From assembly GCA_024400455.1 (NCBI GenBank), contig JAKSMU010000001.1:124001-188000 (forward strand): DNA of 64,000 nt, in the 5' to 3' direction. Position numbers and translations under genes: made by a program. This document shows, piece by piece, positions 25,622 through 34,534 of the stretch. This DNA is from Bacteroidales bacterium (GTDB lineage: Bacteria > Bacteroidota > Bacteroidia > Bacteroidales > F082). The notes under the pieces are model-generated. The model saw nothing but the letters and a program-made list of their open reading frames with translations, was not told where the DNA came from and ran no database searches. Numbering within the stretch: position 1 is the stretch's first letter; every line of letters begins with the position of its first letter.

Positions 25622-26816
25622 GATGTGGCAGATAATAATTGTGGTTGAAATGATAACCTATGCCGAAACTGAGGAAGTCGGCCTTGATGTCGTATGTTGT
25701 GAAAGCCAGCGTAGCATACATGTTGTCGTAGAAGTAATAGCGGACGGCCAGTTTTTCGTAGAATCTTAGGAAAAGGGCGGTTGGGTCTTGAAGGTTTTTG
25801 TTGACGAAATGGAAATCGTCGATGCGGCGGCCGAAATTGAACATGAAACTCACGCGGTCGAGCATCATCTCGTAGGAAACCAGGAAGCCTACTTTCATGA
25901 AATAGTATTCCTTGTCCCAATCGGGATTCAGCGCTTTGCCAGAGTTGTCTTTCACCAATTCAATCCCAACGCCGAGGCGGTCTCGCTCGTTAAGTTGGAA
26001 CATGAAATTGCTGGCCAAATCGTGAATGTAGTAGAAATTGTGTGTCCCGTATTGCTGCGACAAGTCCTTGTAACCTAAGGTGTATTGGATGTCGGTGACA
26101 AAGTGCTGCTTGCCGTCGAATTCAAAGAGGTATAGTTTTGGGAGCAACCGCTTGTCGATGAGTTTTTTAGGTTCTTTTAGGTACCATGAAAAGCCGGTGG
26201 CGCCGCTGAAAATGTTGATGCCCATGTTGGGTGTCATGGTTGAGCCGTTCGAGAAGTGCGTCAGGCCAAATGAGGTGACCCAGCGCAGACGGTCGGTGAT
26301 ACGCTGTCGGTATTCAAACGAAAGGTTGATGGCTGCGTTTACATGCGAGCCGATGGCGTAATTGTGATAGTTTTCTTTCGGGTCGAATTTGTTGGTGAGG
26401 TAGGAGAGGCCAACGCCCAACTTGAAACCCAGTTTGTGGTTTTCGTCAGGAATGATGGGGAAGTTGATGAAAGGGTAGAGGGCGAACACTTGTCCCAATT
26501 CGTCCATGTGCTCGTGGTTGCCAAACTGCGAATGGTAAAAGGTGAGGCCAATGGAAGGGTAGTTGTGTATCACTTCCCACCGGTGCTGACCATAAGTGTT
26601 GCGGTGCAGCGAAAACTCAAACGAAGGGGCGTGCTCGCTGTAACGCCCTAAGGCTGAGTGATATTGGTCGTTTTGAAAATAGAGGTAACCATAGTGCATC
26701 CGCGCTTCGATTTCATAATTGGTGTTGTTGGTTTGTGCTTGGATTTTGCCGATGCAAAGGAACAAACCTGCCAAAAGGAGTGCGCTGAACTTGATATGTT
26801 GCCGTGCGTTTTTCAT
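25581..26816 (-). CDS. PagL-like lipid A 3-O-deacylase (acyloxyacyl hydrolase family)
   Basis: A 411-residue outer-membrane protein related to PagL, which removes a 3-O acyl chain from lipid A. After a signal peptide (residues 1-27 from the ATG at 26816) it has alternating beta-strand patterns and the catalytic-type motif LTHFSNGS (near residue 200), matching the His-Ser pair of PagL. It is over twice the length of Pseudomonas PagL, the extra part being further strands at the C-terminal side. I chose 26816 because the longer start at 26843 overlaps the -7 box. Enzymatic activity is inferred only. Confidence 0.8.
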   Translation of the reverse strand: MKNARQHIKFSALLLAGLFLCIGKIQAQTNNTNYEIEARMHYGYLYFQNDQYHSALGRYSEHAPSFEFSLHRNTYGQHRWEVIHNYPSIGLTFYHSQFGNHEHMDELGQVFALYPFINFPIIPDENHKLGFKLGVGLSYLTNKFDPKENYHNYAIGSHVNAAINLSFEYRQRITDRLRWVTSFGLTHFSNGSTMTPNMGINIFSGATGFSWYLKEPKKLIDKRLLPKLYLFEFDGKQHFVTDIQYTLGYKDLSQQYGTHNFYYIHDLASNFMFQLNERDRLGVGIELVKDNSGKALNPDWDKEYYFMKVGFLVSYEMMLDRVSFMFNFGRRIDDFHFVNKNLQDPTALFLRFYEKLAVRYYFYDNMYATLAFTTYDIKADFLSFGIGYHFNHNYYLPHHEKNHHRSPIFPR

Positions 26817-26824
26817 TGGAGCAG

Positions 26825-26832
26825 CAAAAATA
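26825..26832 (-). promoter_or_regulatory. -7 box of PagL-like/DUF2807 operon
   Basis: TATTTTTG on the minus strand, 8 bases before the ATG at 26816. It predicts a leader of only a few bases. Confidence 0.55.
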
Positions 26833-26919
26833 CGAAAAATCATTATATGGTTTTCCTTTTCTTTTCCTTGAAGTCGCCGCTGTTTTGAAATAAGTTCTGT
26901 TTTAAAAAATTATTTTCCG

Positions 26920-26927
26920 TACCTTTG
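26920..26927 (+). promoter_or_regulatory. -7 box of the O-acetylation operon
   Basis: TACCTTTG, 13 bases before the ATG at 26941. The -33 element is not clear. Confidence 0.55.
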
Positions 26928-26940
26928 CAAAAATTTTCTG

Positions 26941-28344
26941 ATGCGCAGGACGAAACTGATATTGTTTGTTTTGACATGCTTACTGCTGTTCTTTTCTCCT
27001 TTGCAGAAGCAATTTCACCTTGTGCGGTTTAGGCCGCTGAAAGGCGTTGTGGAGGAAAAAGCCATGCCTAAACTGACCTTTGCAGCTTATCGCGATGGCT
27101 CTTTCCAGTCGGGGACGGAACAGCATATCAAGCAGCAATTTGGTGGCCGAGAACCTCTGATTCGCCTGTATAATCAGTATCTGTGGGATTTTTACGGAAA
27201 AACCAATGCGACGAAGTGGCAAATCGCAATGGGAAAGGAAGGCTGGATGTATGAGCCATGGTTTGTGGAGGATTATTTTCAAGGCGGAACCTACCGTCAT
27301 TCGTGCGATTCGCTGCAGTTGGTGCAGCAGTTCGAGGAAGAGGCATTCCGAATCTTTCAGTTGCAGCACATCCTGGAATCTTGCGGCACGCATCTTCTGG
27401 TTTGTCTCTTGCCGGGTAAGGATTTGATTTATCCTGAATATCTTCCTGAAAATGTGAAGTATACAAAGAGAAAAATTATCTCAGCCCGTGACTATTTTGG
27501 CCCGAAATTCAAAGAATTGGGCGTCAATCATGTGGATGTTGAGCAGTGGTTCCTTCAGATGAAGGATACGGCCGGATTTTCGCTCTTTCCTCAAACAGGA
27601 ACGCACTGGACCAATATTGCGTCGCTTTATGTTGCTGATAGCGTTATCCGATATATGGAGGAACTGAGCGATATGAATATCAGTAATTTGAAAATTGGAC
27701 CGGCTTATTACGATAAAACCCGTGACCCTGACGATGATTTGGAAAGCCTTATGAATCTGGCGCGTCCGTTGCGTCAGAATTACAACCAATATGCTGATGT
27801 GGTGACCGACGGTGACACGACGGCTGTCAAGCCGAAAATCATTGTCATCGGCGATTCGTTTTTCTGGAATATCGCCAATCAGGTGCCTATGGACGAAGTC
27901 TTTTCCGCAGCGCCATATTGGTATTACAACAGTACGATTTATTTTGATGATGCAAATCACTCGACGAAAGATATCGATGTGCTTAGGGAATTGATTTCGG
28001 CAGATTTTGTGATCCTTTCGTACTGCTCGTTGCAACAGTATGTCATGAGCAATGGCTTCTCGAAAAACGCCTTGATGAAAATCTGCTACGATTCGGCAGA
28101 GGTTGCACAAAAAAGGCAAGGCCTTGCCGACTACATCAGAAGCGATGAACAATGGTTTGCCAAGGTAGAGGATAAGGCGAATGAAAATGGATGTTCGGTT
28201 GATGCGACCTTATATTCTGAGGCAGAGCATCTTATTGATGTAGAATGGGAAAAATTCTTTCCGGAATTGTGCGACAGCGTGCCGCAAAAGCGGTCTTCGG
28301 CATTTTTGCAGCTATTGGAAAAAATAAAAATAGCTTATAGGTAA
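26941..28344 (+). CDS. AlgJ/AlgX/DltD-like SGNH O-acetylation protein
   Basis: A 467-residue protein with one N-terminal membrane anchor (about residues 5-22) and a periplasmic SGNH-like domain of the AlgX/AlgJ family. Signatures are FGGREPLIRLYNQ, MGKEGWMY, TGTHWTN (near residue 220), and the GDSFFWN nucleophile block (near 302). Such proteins move acetyl groups onto exported polysaccharide together with an MBOAT protein, which is encoded immediately downstream (11-base gap). The polysaccharide acted on is unknown; no glycosyltransferases lie beside it. Confidence 0.88.
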   Translation: MRRTKLILFVLTCLLLFFSPLQKQFHLVRFRPLKGVVEEKAMPKLTFAAYRDGSFQSGTEQHIKQQFGGREPLIRLYNQYLWDFYGKTNATKWQIAMGKEGWMYEPWFVEDYFQGGTYRHSCDSLQLVQQFEEEAFRIFQLQHILESCGTHLLVCLLPGKDLIYPEYLPENVKYTKRKIISARDYFGPKFKELGVNHVDVEQWFLQMKDTAGFSLFPQTGTHWTNIASLYVADSVIRYMEELSDMNISNLKIGPAYYDKTRDPDDDLESLMNLARPLRQNYNQYADVVTDGDTTAVKPKIIVIGDSFFWNIANQVPMDEVFSAAPYWYYNSTIYFDDANHSTKDIDVLRELISADFVILSYCSLQQYVMSNGFSKNALMKICYDSAEVAQKRQGLADYIRSDEQWFAKVEDKANENGCSVDATLYSEAEHLIDVEWEKFFPELCDSVPQKRSSAFLQLLEKIKIAYR

Positions 28345-28355
28345 AATTGTAGCGT

Positions 28356-29825
28356 ATGGTATTCAGCAGTAATGTTTTTCTGTTATATTTCATGCCGTTT
28401 TTCTTTTTGGCATATTTCCTAACTCCAAGGAAATACAGGAACTATACCTTGCTGTTGGCATCGCTTGTGTTCTATGCCTACGGCGCGCCCGATTTCATCA
28501 TTCAGCTGGTGGCTTCTACGGTTGCCAATTTCTTTTTGGTGAAATGGATGTGCCGTGTCGAAAAGCCGGCCGGAAAAAAATTGCTTTGCGCGCTTTCGAT
28601 ACTGATAAGCCTCGGACTGTTACTTTATTATAAATATGGCAATTTCATGATGGAGAACTTGAATGCCATGCTGGGCTTTGCCGGCAAGTCGGCTTTGACT
28701 TGGTCGCGCATTTTGCTCCCGATTGGCATCTCGTTCTTCTCTTTCCAAAGCATTACCTACACTTTGGATGTGTACCGTGGCATCAACAAACCGCTTGAGA
28801 AACTCTCCGATTTCGTGCTCTACATCATGATGTTCCCGCAGCTGATTGCCGGCCCGATTGTGCGCTATTGCGATGTCGCTGAGCAGATTAGGAATCGCCA
28901 GACTACTATGGACGATCGCCTTCAAGGGTTCTATCGTTTCGTGATAGGCTTGTGCAAAAAAGTTCTGATTGCCGATGTCATTGGCGCACAGGTCGATGCG
29001 GTGCTGGGGCCTTCCAATTTCGCACTTCTCGATGCGGCGCAGCTGAGCGACATTGCTTCGCGTATTGCTTCGCTCGACACGGGCATGGCCTGGATTGTCG
29101 CCATAGCCTACACTTTCCAGATTTATTTCGACTTCGCCGGCTATTCCGATATGGCCATTGGCTTGGGCCGCATCATGGGCTTCCTCTTCCCCGAAAATTT
29201 CGATAATCCATATGTCTCGGCATCCATCACAGAGTTTTGGCGCCGTTGGCACATGACCTTAGGCAGTTTCATTAAGAATTACCTTTACATTCCTTTGGGT
29301 GGTAACCGTGTGAAGCACAAGTCGCGCATGTATTTCAATCTGTGGCTTTGCTTCCTGATTTCGGGCCTTTGGCATGGAGCTTCATGGAATTTCATCGTTT
29401 GGGGGGCGTTGCATGGCGTCTTCATTTGTGCCGATAAGCTGTTCTTAACCAAGGTGATGAAAAAGTTAGGCCGTGTTCCTTCCGTCATCTGCACATTCCT
29501 GACCGTGTGCATCATTTGGGTGTTTTTCCGTGTTGAAAGCCTTGAGCTTGCCTGGTCTTTCATCCAGCGCATGTTTGCATTCGAGTTCGTCCCAATCAGT
29601 TTCGCCGAAAACAACCAGTTGTTTGTCACGATGCTTGTGGCCGCCTTCTTCTCGTTCTTCACCCTGTCGAAATTCGGCTTAAAGGTCCAGGAAAAAGTCT
29701 ATTCCTCGGATTTCTCCGATAAGAAACATATCATTGCTTGGTGCCTGGCGGCTTTTGCGTTTGTTTTTTGTCTAGCAGCGCTGAATGCCACCGATTTCAG
29801 CCCGTTTATTTATTTCAGGTTCTAA
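28356..29825 (+). CDS. MBOAT family O-acyltransferase (AlgI-like)
   Basis: A 489-residue multi-pass membrane protein of the AlgI/DltB family that carries acetyl groups across the inner membrane for polysaccharide O-acetylation. It begins MVFSSNVFLLYFMPFFFLAY. The RRWHMTLGSFIKNYLYIPLG block (first conserved His) lies near residue 300, and the catalytic-type SGLWHGASWNFIVWG near 345. About ten hydrophobic segments are present. It is paired with the upstream AlgJ-like gene. Confidence 0.93.
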   Translation: MVFSSNVFLLYFMPFFFLAYFLTPRKYRNYTLLLASLVFYAYGAPDFIIQLVASTVANFFLVKWMCRVEKPAGKKLLCALSILISLGLLLYYKYGNFMMENLNAMLGFAGKSALTWSRILLPIGISFFSFQSITYTLDVYRGINKPLEKLSDFVLYIMMFPQLIAGPIVRYCDVAEQIRNRQTTMDDRLQGFYRFVIGLCKKVLIADVIGAQVDAVLGPSNFALLDAAQLSDIASRIASLDTGMAWIVAIAYTFQIYFDFAGYSDMAIGLGRIMGFLFPENFDNPYVSASITEFWRRWHMTLGSFIKNYLYIPLGGNRVKHKSRMYFNLWLCFLISGLWHGASWNFIVWGALHGVFICADKLFLTKVMKKLGRVPSVICTFLTVCIIWVFFRVESLELAWSFIQRMFAFEFVPISFAENNQLFVTMLVAAFFSFFTLSKFGLKVQEKVYSSDFSDKKHIIAWCLAAFAFVFCLAALNATDFSPFIYFRF

Positions 29826-29826
29826 T

Positions 29827-30672
29827 ATGAATAAAGAAGATTTTGATAGAAAGATACAAGCCTTCGAGCGTTTGCTCAACATTGTTGACGAAGTCAGGGC
29901 AAAGTGCCCTTGGGACAGCATTCAGACCATCGAAAGCATCCGCCACCTGACCATTGAAGAGACCTACGAACTGAGCGAAGCCATCCTCGCCAACGACCTT
30001 CAGGATGTGAAAAAGGAACTCGGCGACCTAATGCTTCACATTGCCTTGTATTCGAAAATGGCCGATGAGCAAGGTGCTTTCGACATCGCCGATGTACTCA
30101 ATGGCATTTCCGAAAAGATGATTGTCCGTCATCCGCATATCTTTGGCAGTGAGCATGTTGAGAACGCCAATCAGGTGTCGCAGAACTGGGAGAAAATCAA
30201 GTTGGAGAAGGAACACAACCGCAGCGTTTTGGGTGGCGTGCCCGAAGGATTGCCGGCCTTGCTGAAGGCCTACCGTATGCAGCAGAAAGCCGCAGGCGTG
30301 GGCTTCGAGTGGACTGATGCCGAAGGTGCCTGGCAAGCCGTTGAGGAGGAAAAACTTGAATTTTTGGAGGAACTGAAAGCAAAAAACGAGGTTCTGAACC
30401 CGAAGGGTGAAGAACCGAAAACTGATAACCGGGAACTGATAACCGAAAACCTGGAAAATGAATTCGGCGACCTGCTGTTTGCATTAATCAATTATGGCAG
30501 GATGCAAGGCATCAATGCCGAGGACGCTCTGGACAAGACCAACCGCAAGTTCCGCCGCCGTTTCAATTACGTGGAACAGAAAGCCCGCGAAAAAGGCATT
30601 GGCATACAAAACCTCAGCCCTGAAGAAATGATTGCTTTCTGGGACGAGACAAAAGCCTTGGAAAACAAGTGA
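29827..30672 (+). CDS. mazG: Nucleoside triphosphate pyrophosphohydrolase MazG with repeat-derived insert
   Basis: MazG hydrolyses nucleoside triphosphates to monophosphates and pyrophosphate (house-cleaning, alarmone control). The 281-residue protein has two MazG domains: the first with CPWDSIQT, EETYELSEAI and KKELGDLMLH (residues 27-70), the second with EEEKLEFLEEL and NEFGDLLFALINYGR (173-225). Between the second domain's two metal-ligand helices lies a linker of residues about 186-210 that is encoded by octamer repeat DNA found elsewhere only between genes. The start (ATG 29827) follows the AlgI-like stop by one base, giving tight coupling. Confidence 0.93.
   Translation: MNKEDFDRKIQAFERLLNIVDEVRAKCPWDSIQTIESIRHLTIEETYELSEAILANDLQDVKKELGDLMLHIALYSKMADEQGAFDIADVLNGISEKMIVRHPHIFGSEHVENANQVSQNWEKIKLEKEHNRSVLGGVPEGLPALLKAYRMQQKAAGVGFEWTDAEGAWQAVEEEKLEFLEELKAKNEVLNPKGEEPKTDNRELITENLENEFGDLLFALINYGRMQGINAEDALDKTNRKFRRRFNYVEQKAREKGIGIQNLSPEEMIAFWDETKALENK
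30412..30451 (+). repeat. Octamer repeat (ctgataac/ccgaaaac family) within mazG
   Basis: A 40-base run of gaaccgaaaactgataacc-type units lies in frame inside mazG. It matches the intergenic repeats at 4047-4123 and 63320-63375 and encodes EPKTDNRELITEN. Confidence 0.75.
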
Positions 30673-30683
30673 ACGGGCGTGAA

Positions 30684-30869
30684 ACACAAATTACCACAAA
30701 TGATTCATTAATTCCGCCAAGGCGGGAGAAAGTAAATGTGGAGTGAATTTCCGAGTAAATTATGAGTAAATTTCTTTTCTTGCGCCAGCCATCTGTGGAA
30801 TTCAATGCGCTTGCGCATCCAAAAATTTAATCTGTGTAAAATCAGCGTCATCAGCGTAATCTGCGGTTT
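30684..30869. repeat. Interspersed repeat copy A (aatctgcggtt family)
   Basis: This fills most of the 283-base gap after mazG. It starts acacaaattaccacaaatga, contains a tgcgc-ttg-cgca palindrome (about 30805-30818), and ends with tandem atcagcgt(a/c)atc units and ctgcggttt. Compared with copy B it carries about 60 extra bases including ccgccaaggcggg. No gene is seen in 30673-30955. Confidence 0.7.
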
Positions 30870-30955
30870 AAAAAATCCAAATCGTAGTTGTCAGAAAACA
30901 TTAATCCATTAATGAATAATTATCGGTAATTAGCGTTTGCAGACCTCAATTTCAA

Positions 30956-32722
30956 TCATTTAACGACAGCTATCCGTTCAATGGCTTTCCCTCGTCTGGT
31001 TTCTATTTCCATTAGGTAAATCGAAGCTCCCATGTCGCCTGTTTCAATTTGAATGTGGTTGCTGCCATCGCCTTGCCACGAAAGGATGTTTTGACCTAAC
31101 ATGTTGTAAATCTTGATTTCTTGGATGCCTTCGCCATCAATGTTTATCATGCTGTTGGCGGGGTTGGGATAGATGCTGACCAGCTCGCCGTTTTGCTCGT
31201 CAAGGTCAAAATACGTTGCGTTAAGTGTAAGTGTACTTTCCGAAAGACATCCGTCGTTCTCTATGATTACCGTTAAGGTTGCGCTATGCGGTGTGGTTAC
31301 TATGACTTGGCAACTTGCACCATGGGGACGAAGTATCCATTGGTCGTTGTCGATGAGCCAAATTACTGAAGTGTAAGGCTGTGAAATGGAATCGAAATGA
31401 TAGTTGTAGATGCCTGTAACCAAATCCGTTGCGGCATAAACCTGAGTCTGCCCTTCAATGGAGGAGCTTGGCGTCGGGATGATGTTCAGGTTGAGCATAA
31501 CGGTGGAATCGCAGCCGTGCTGGTTTTTGAACGACTGGAAATATATTCCCGATTCAGAATACAGAATGCCGTTCCAAACGTAGCTGTTGCAGATGCTGAC
31601 TCTGAAACTGCTGTCTGAACTTGGCAATTCCGAAAGGACAAGGGTTTCGGTGCTGTCGCAAACGGTGACGGCGTTGAAATGGTGGGTGAATGTGCCGGCC
31701 CCGTTATATGGCGTGCCATGGAAATAATAAGGTTCGTTGTCGCAATGGCAGTCGCTAATGGTGTCGGCAGCCAGTGTGTTTTCCTTGAAAAGGTGTAGGT
31801 TCAGGGTCGTAAAGCAGTCGGCGGTGCCTATGGTTCGGTTGAAAAGGGTTTCGCCGCTTTCTTGCGTCTGGCTGGCCGTGAGGTTGAAACCGTAATTTTT
31901 GTAAGGCTCGCCAACGCAGATTGTGTCGTAAAGCTCAATGTCGCCCGATGGGTTGACGATGATGATTTGGTCGGTGGAGTTCGAGCAGCCGAAATCGGTG
32001 AAAGCCGTGATGGAGTAGGTGGTCGTGGTGGCCGGCGAAACATTGATGATGGCGGTCGTGTCGCCCGTGTTCCATTGGTAATGGAGGGTGGAGTCGATGA
32101 GAACCAGGGCTCCATAATCGAAGTCGCGAATGGCGCGGACGGCACAATCGGTGTTGTCTTTGTTCAAGTTGTAGTAGTGACCGCCGTGTCCGTCGGCATT
32201 GAAACGGACGCACCATGCGGTGAGCGAGTCGTTCTCGGTGCTGCTCCAGTAATTGTGTCTGGGCAAAAGGGCCGAGCCGCCGTTTTCAATGAGTTTACCT
32301 TCAATCAAGGCCATGTTGCTGACCAAAGTCCTGAGTTGTCCGGCGGCGGGCAGGTACCATCCGTGGACGAAGTCGGTTTTGCCGGCAGCATATTGGTTGC
32401 TGTTGCCTTGAAACTGTCTGATTTTTCTTGTACATTCATAACCATCACGTTCCAGAAGCAGGGCCTGAAAGAAATTGGTGTTTTTGTTCGGCAAATTGGG
32501 AATATCGTCGCTGGTGCCCCATGCGCAGCCTGCCGAGGCATCGTTTAAGGCGACCATCCAGCCTCCGTAGCCCAAAGGGTCGACATAGAAAACGACGCCT
32601 TTGCTGCCGTCCTCGTTGATGATGATGTCGCCGATTTTGTAAGTCTGAGCCTTTGCCGTGAGGGTGACGACAATGAATAAAAGCCCCACGAAAAGGCGTA
32701 TGTGTTTCTTTATCGTGTCCAT
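30956..32722 (-). CDS. T9SS-secreted protein with N-terminal DUF1566-like domain
   Basis: A 588-residue exported protein. From the ATG at 32722 it has a signal peptide (1-25), a DUF1566-like domain (28-201, with VHGWYLPAAGQL and NYWSSTEND), then PKD/Ig-like segments with repeated cysteine pairs such as DTICVGEPY, and a C-terminal type A T9SS sorting domain (about 514-588, starting SIYPNPANSMINIDGEG, ending IERIAVVK). Frames reading further upstream overlap the next gene and are not real. It is probably cell-surface anchored; function unknown. It lies 11 bases after a related gene. Confidence 0.85.
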   Translation of the reverse strand: MDTIKKHIRLFVGLLFIVVTLTAKAQTYKIGDIIINEDGSKGVVFYVDPLGYGGWMVALNDASAGCAWGTSDDIPNLPNKNTNFFQALLLERDGYECTRKIRQFQGNSNQYAAGKTDFVHGWYLPAAGQLRTLVSNMALIEGKLIENGGSALLPRHNYWSSTENDSLTAWCVRFNADGHGGHYYNLNKDNTDCAVRAIRDFDYGALVLIDSTLHYQWNTGDTTAIINVSPATTTTYSITAFTDFGCSNSTDQIIIVNPSGDIELYDTICVGEPYKNYGFNLTASQTQESGETLFNRTIGTADCFTTLNLHLFKENTLAADTISDCHCDNEPYYFHGTPYNGAGTFTHHFNAVTVCDSTETLVLSELPSSDSSFRVSICNSYVWNGILYSESGIYFQSFKNQHGCDSTVMLNLNIIPTPSSSIEGQTQVYAATDLVTGIYNYHFDSISQPYTSVIWLIDNDQWILRPHGASCQVIVTTPHSATLTVIIENDGCLSESTLTLNATYFDLDEQNGELVSIYPNPANSMINIDGEGIQEIKIYNMLGQNILSWQGDGSNHIQIETGDMGASIYLMEIETRRGKAIERIAVVK

Positions 32723-32733
32723 GTCTTTGTCTT

Positions 32734-34065
32734 TTAAAAGTCGATTACGCTGCGTACACGGCAATTGTCGTTTGTGTAGTATTTGTCGGCGGTATCGGTG
32801 AGGCCGGTGCTGTTGAGGTACCAGGCATCTCTTGTTGAGTTGGGCGACGACGACCATAGCCACCAGATGCCATCCATCGTGAATTTCACGCCTCCGGTTT
32901 TGTCGATGCTTTGGTTGATTTCGGGCAGGCAGCCGTAAAGGATAACCAGTTGCCCTATGGAAGGCAGATACCAGCCGTCGACGAATCTTGGAACGAAGGC
33001 CGCAGGATAGAAGTCGGAACTGCTGAAATCCCTGATGGCTTGCGTGTGCTGCTTGCCGTTGAAGTCGTTGATGGCATCGGCATATTCGGCAACATTTTCC
33101 AATCCGGGAATGTCTACCCGTTCGGTGCTCCATTTTATGCCGTAGCCTTGGTTGATGAGGTTTACCGCCCAGCCGTGTTGTCCGGTTGAATCGACATAAA
33201 AGATGATGCCTTTGACAACCTTGTTGATGACGGGCCAGTGTTTTGCCTTTACTATGGTGTCGCCTTCGCACAAAATGTCGCCAATGCCAATTTGTGGCGG
33301 AATGGAAATCCCGTTAGGAATGATGGTGGCGTTTTCGCTGACGGCATAAATGGTGGCATCTTCGCCTTCGCAAAGGACGGGCGTTTCCACATAGGTGTCG
33401 ATGTCGGGCGTGCGCACCACGCAAAGGTTCATCTCGCGTATGCTGTCGCAGCCGTAAATGTTGGTCTGGTAGTCGGTGAAGGTGAAAACGCCAACGGAAT
33501 CCTGACATCCGATGTCGAAGCCGTCCAAATGATAGTCTTCGCCACAGCAGATGGTGTCGTAGTAGGGATGAATGTCAAGAAATTTCGGATTGACTGTAAG
33601 TTGCAGGACAAGGTCGCCCATGTCGCGGCAAAATTCGGCATCGATGAGTGTTGCCGTATAAGTGAAAGTGCCCACTTGGTTGTTGCGTTCGATGTGAAAG
33701 TATTTGCTGACGAGAGGCTCTCCAAGGCACACCGTGTCATAAATGATTTGGTGGGTTGAAGGCAGGTTTTCGTTGATGCAGACATGAGCATAATAGGTGT
33801 GCGGATTGCCATCGGGCGAAACGGTCTCACATTCTGCATTGAAGGACGAGTAGGTGAGGAATGGCGAAGTGCTTTGGGTGCTTCCGCTGTTCCAATGGTA
33901 GGACAATTGGTCGTAAGGTGCTCTTAGCGAGATTAAGCCTTCCACACAGTAGTCAAGCGTGAGTCGTTCGGCTCTTTCAGGCTCACCTTCGGATGTTTGA
34001 GCCGGTGCAACACACCAAGGCAGCAATAAGAGAAGGATGGTATTTAATAATCTGATTAGTACCAT
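32734..34065 (-). CDS. Secreted protein with C-terminal DUF1566-like domain, no T9SS tail
   Basis: A 443-residue protein with a signal peptide (residues 1-23) followed by Ig/PKD-like segments (YDTVCLGEPL, YDTICCGEDYHLDGF, NIYGCDSIREMNLCV). It ends in a DUF1566-like domain (about 265-443: GIIFYVDSTGQHGWAVNL, FVDGWYLPSIGQL, WWLWSSSPNS, CRVRSVIDF). This is the reverse of the domain order in its downstream neighbour, and no sorting domain is present, so it is predicted to stop in the periplasm or to leave by another route. Function unknown. Confidence 0.8.
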   Translation of the reverse strand: MVLIRLLNTILLLLLPWCVAPAQTSEGEPERAERLTLDYCVEGLISLRAPYDQLSYHWNSGSTQSTSPFLTYSSFNAECETVSPDGNPHTYYAHVCINENLPSTHQIIYDTVCLGEPLVSKYFHIERNNQVGTFTYTATLIDAEFCRDMGDLVLQLTVNPKFLDIHPYYDTICCGEDYHLDGFDIGCQDSVGVFTFTDYQTNIYGCDSIREMNLCVVRTPDIDTYVETPVLCEGEDATIYAVSENATIIPNGISIPPQIGIGDILCEGDTIVKAKHWPVINKVVKGIIFYVDSTGQHGWAVNLINQGYGIKWSTERVDIPGLENVAEYADAINDFNGKQHTQAIRDFSSSDFYPAAFVPRFVDGWYLPSIGQLVILYGCLPEINQSIDKTGGVKFTMDGIWWLWSSSPNSTRDAWYLNSTGLTDTADKYYTNDNCRVRSVIDF

Positions 34066-34093
34066 AATATGTTGTTTTTTGCAATTTATGGCG

Positions 34094-34101
34094 CAAATAT
34101 A
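34094..34101 (-). promoter_or_regulatory. -7 box of the DUF1566 pair
   Basis: TATATTTG on the minus strand, 28 bases before the ATG at 34065. A TTTG about 22 bases upstream lies within the edge of repeat copy B. Confidence 0.6.
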
Positions 34102-34120
34102 TTAAAATTGTGCGTAAAAA

Positions 34121-34285
34121 ACACAAATTACCGCAAATGAATCAATAATTTCTTGCGCCAGCCATCTATGAAATTCAATGCGCGGTTCCTGAGCTTAGGT
34201 TGCTGAGCATGTCGAAGTATCGAAGGATGCGCATCCCAAAATTCAATCTGCGTAAAATCAGCGTAATCTGCGTAATCTGCGGTTC
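34121..34285. repeat. Interspersed repeat copy B with a nested insert
   Basis: Same start (acacaaattaccgcaaatga) and same end (tctgcgtaatctgcggttc) as copy A. The tgcgc/gcgca palindrome is split by 43 extra bases (34184-34226, ggttcctgagctt ... gtcgaagtatcgaagg). Confidence 0.7.
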
Positions 34286-34331
34286 AAAAACCTCTGCGGC
34301 AATCAGCGGAATCAGCGGGAGAAAAACACAG

Positions 34332-34475
34332 TGTCAATCAACTGCGCAAGGCGCATCCGAAAATTCAATCAGCGTAAAATCAGTGTCATCAGCGAAATCT
34401 GCGGTTCTGAAAATAACAATTCCTTTAATCCGTAGTTATCTAAAAATCAGCGCAATCTGCGCAATCTGCGGCTTC
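34332..34475. repeat. Interspersed repeat copy C and a 3' fragment
   Basis: 34332-34407 is a shorter copy (gcgcaaggcgcatcc, then aatcagcgtaaaatcagtgt, then ctgcggttc). 34442-34475 is a further fragment made only of atcagcgcaatctgcg units. Together with copy B they fill the 530-base gap 34066-34595, which holds no convincing gene. Confidence 0.65.
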
Positions 34476-34534
34476 AAAATATCACCTCCATCAAAAAAAT
34501 CCGCCAAATTTCTTTCCAATCTAAATTCTATTCT

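Noticed and set aside
32723..33271. N-terminal extension of the DUF1566/T9SS protein frame
   Set aside because: It overlaps the neighbouring DUF1566 gene in another frame and has Arg/His-rich shadow composition. The signal peptide at 32722 marks the true start.
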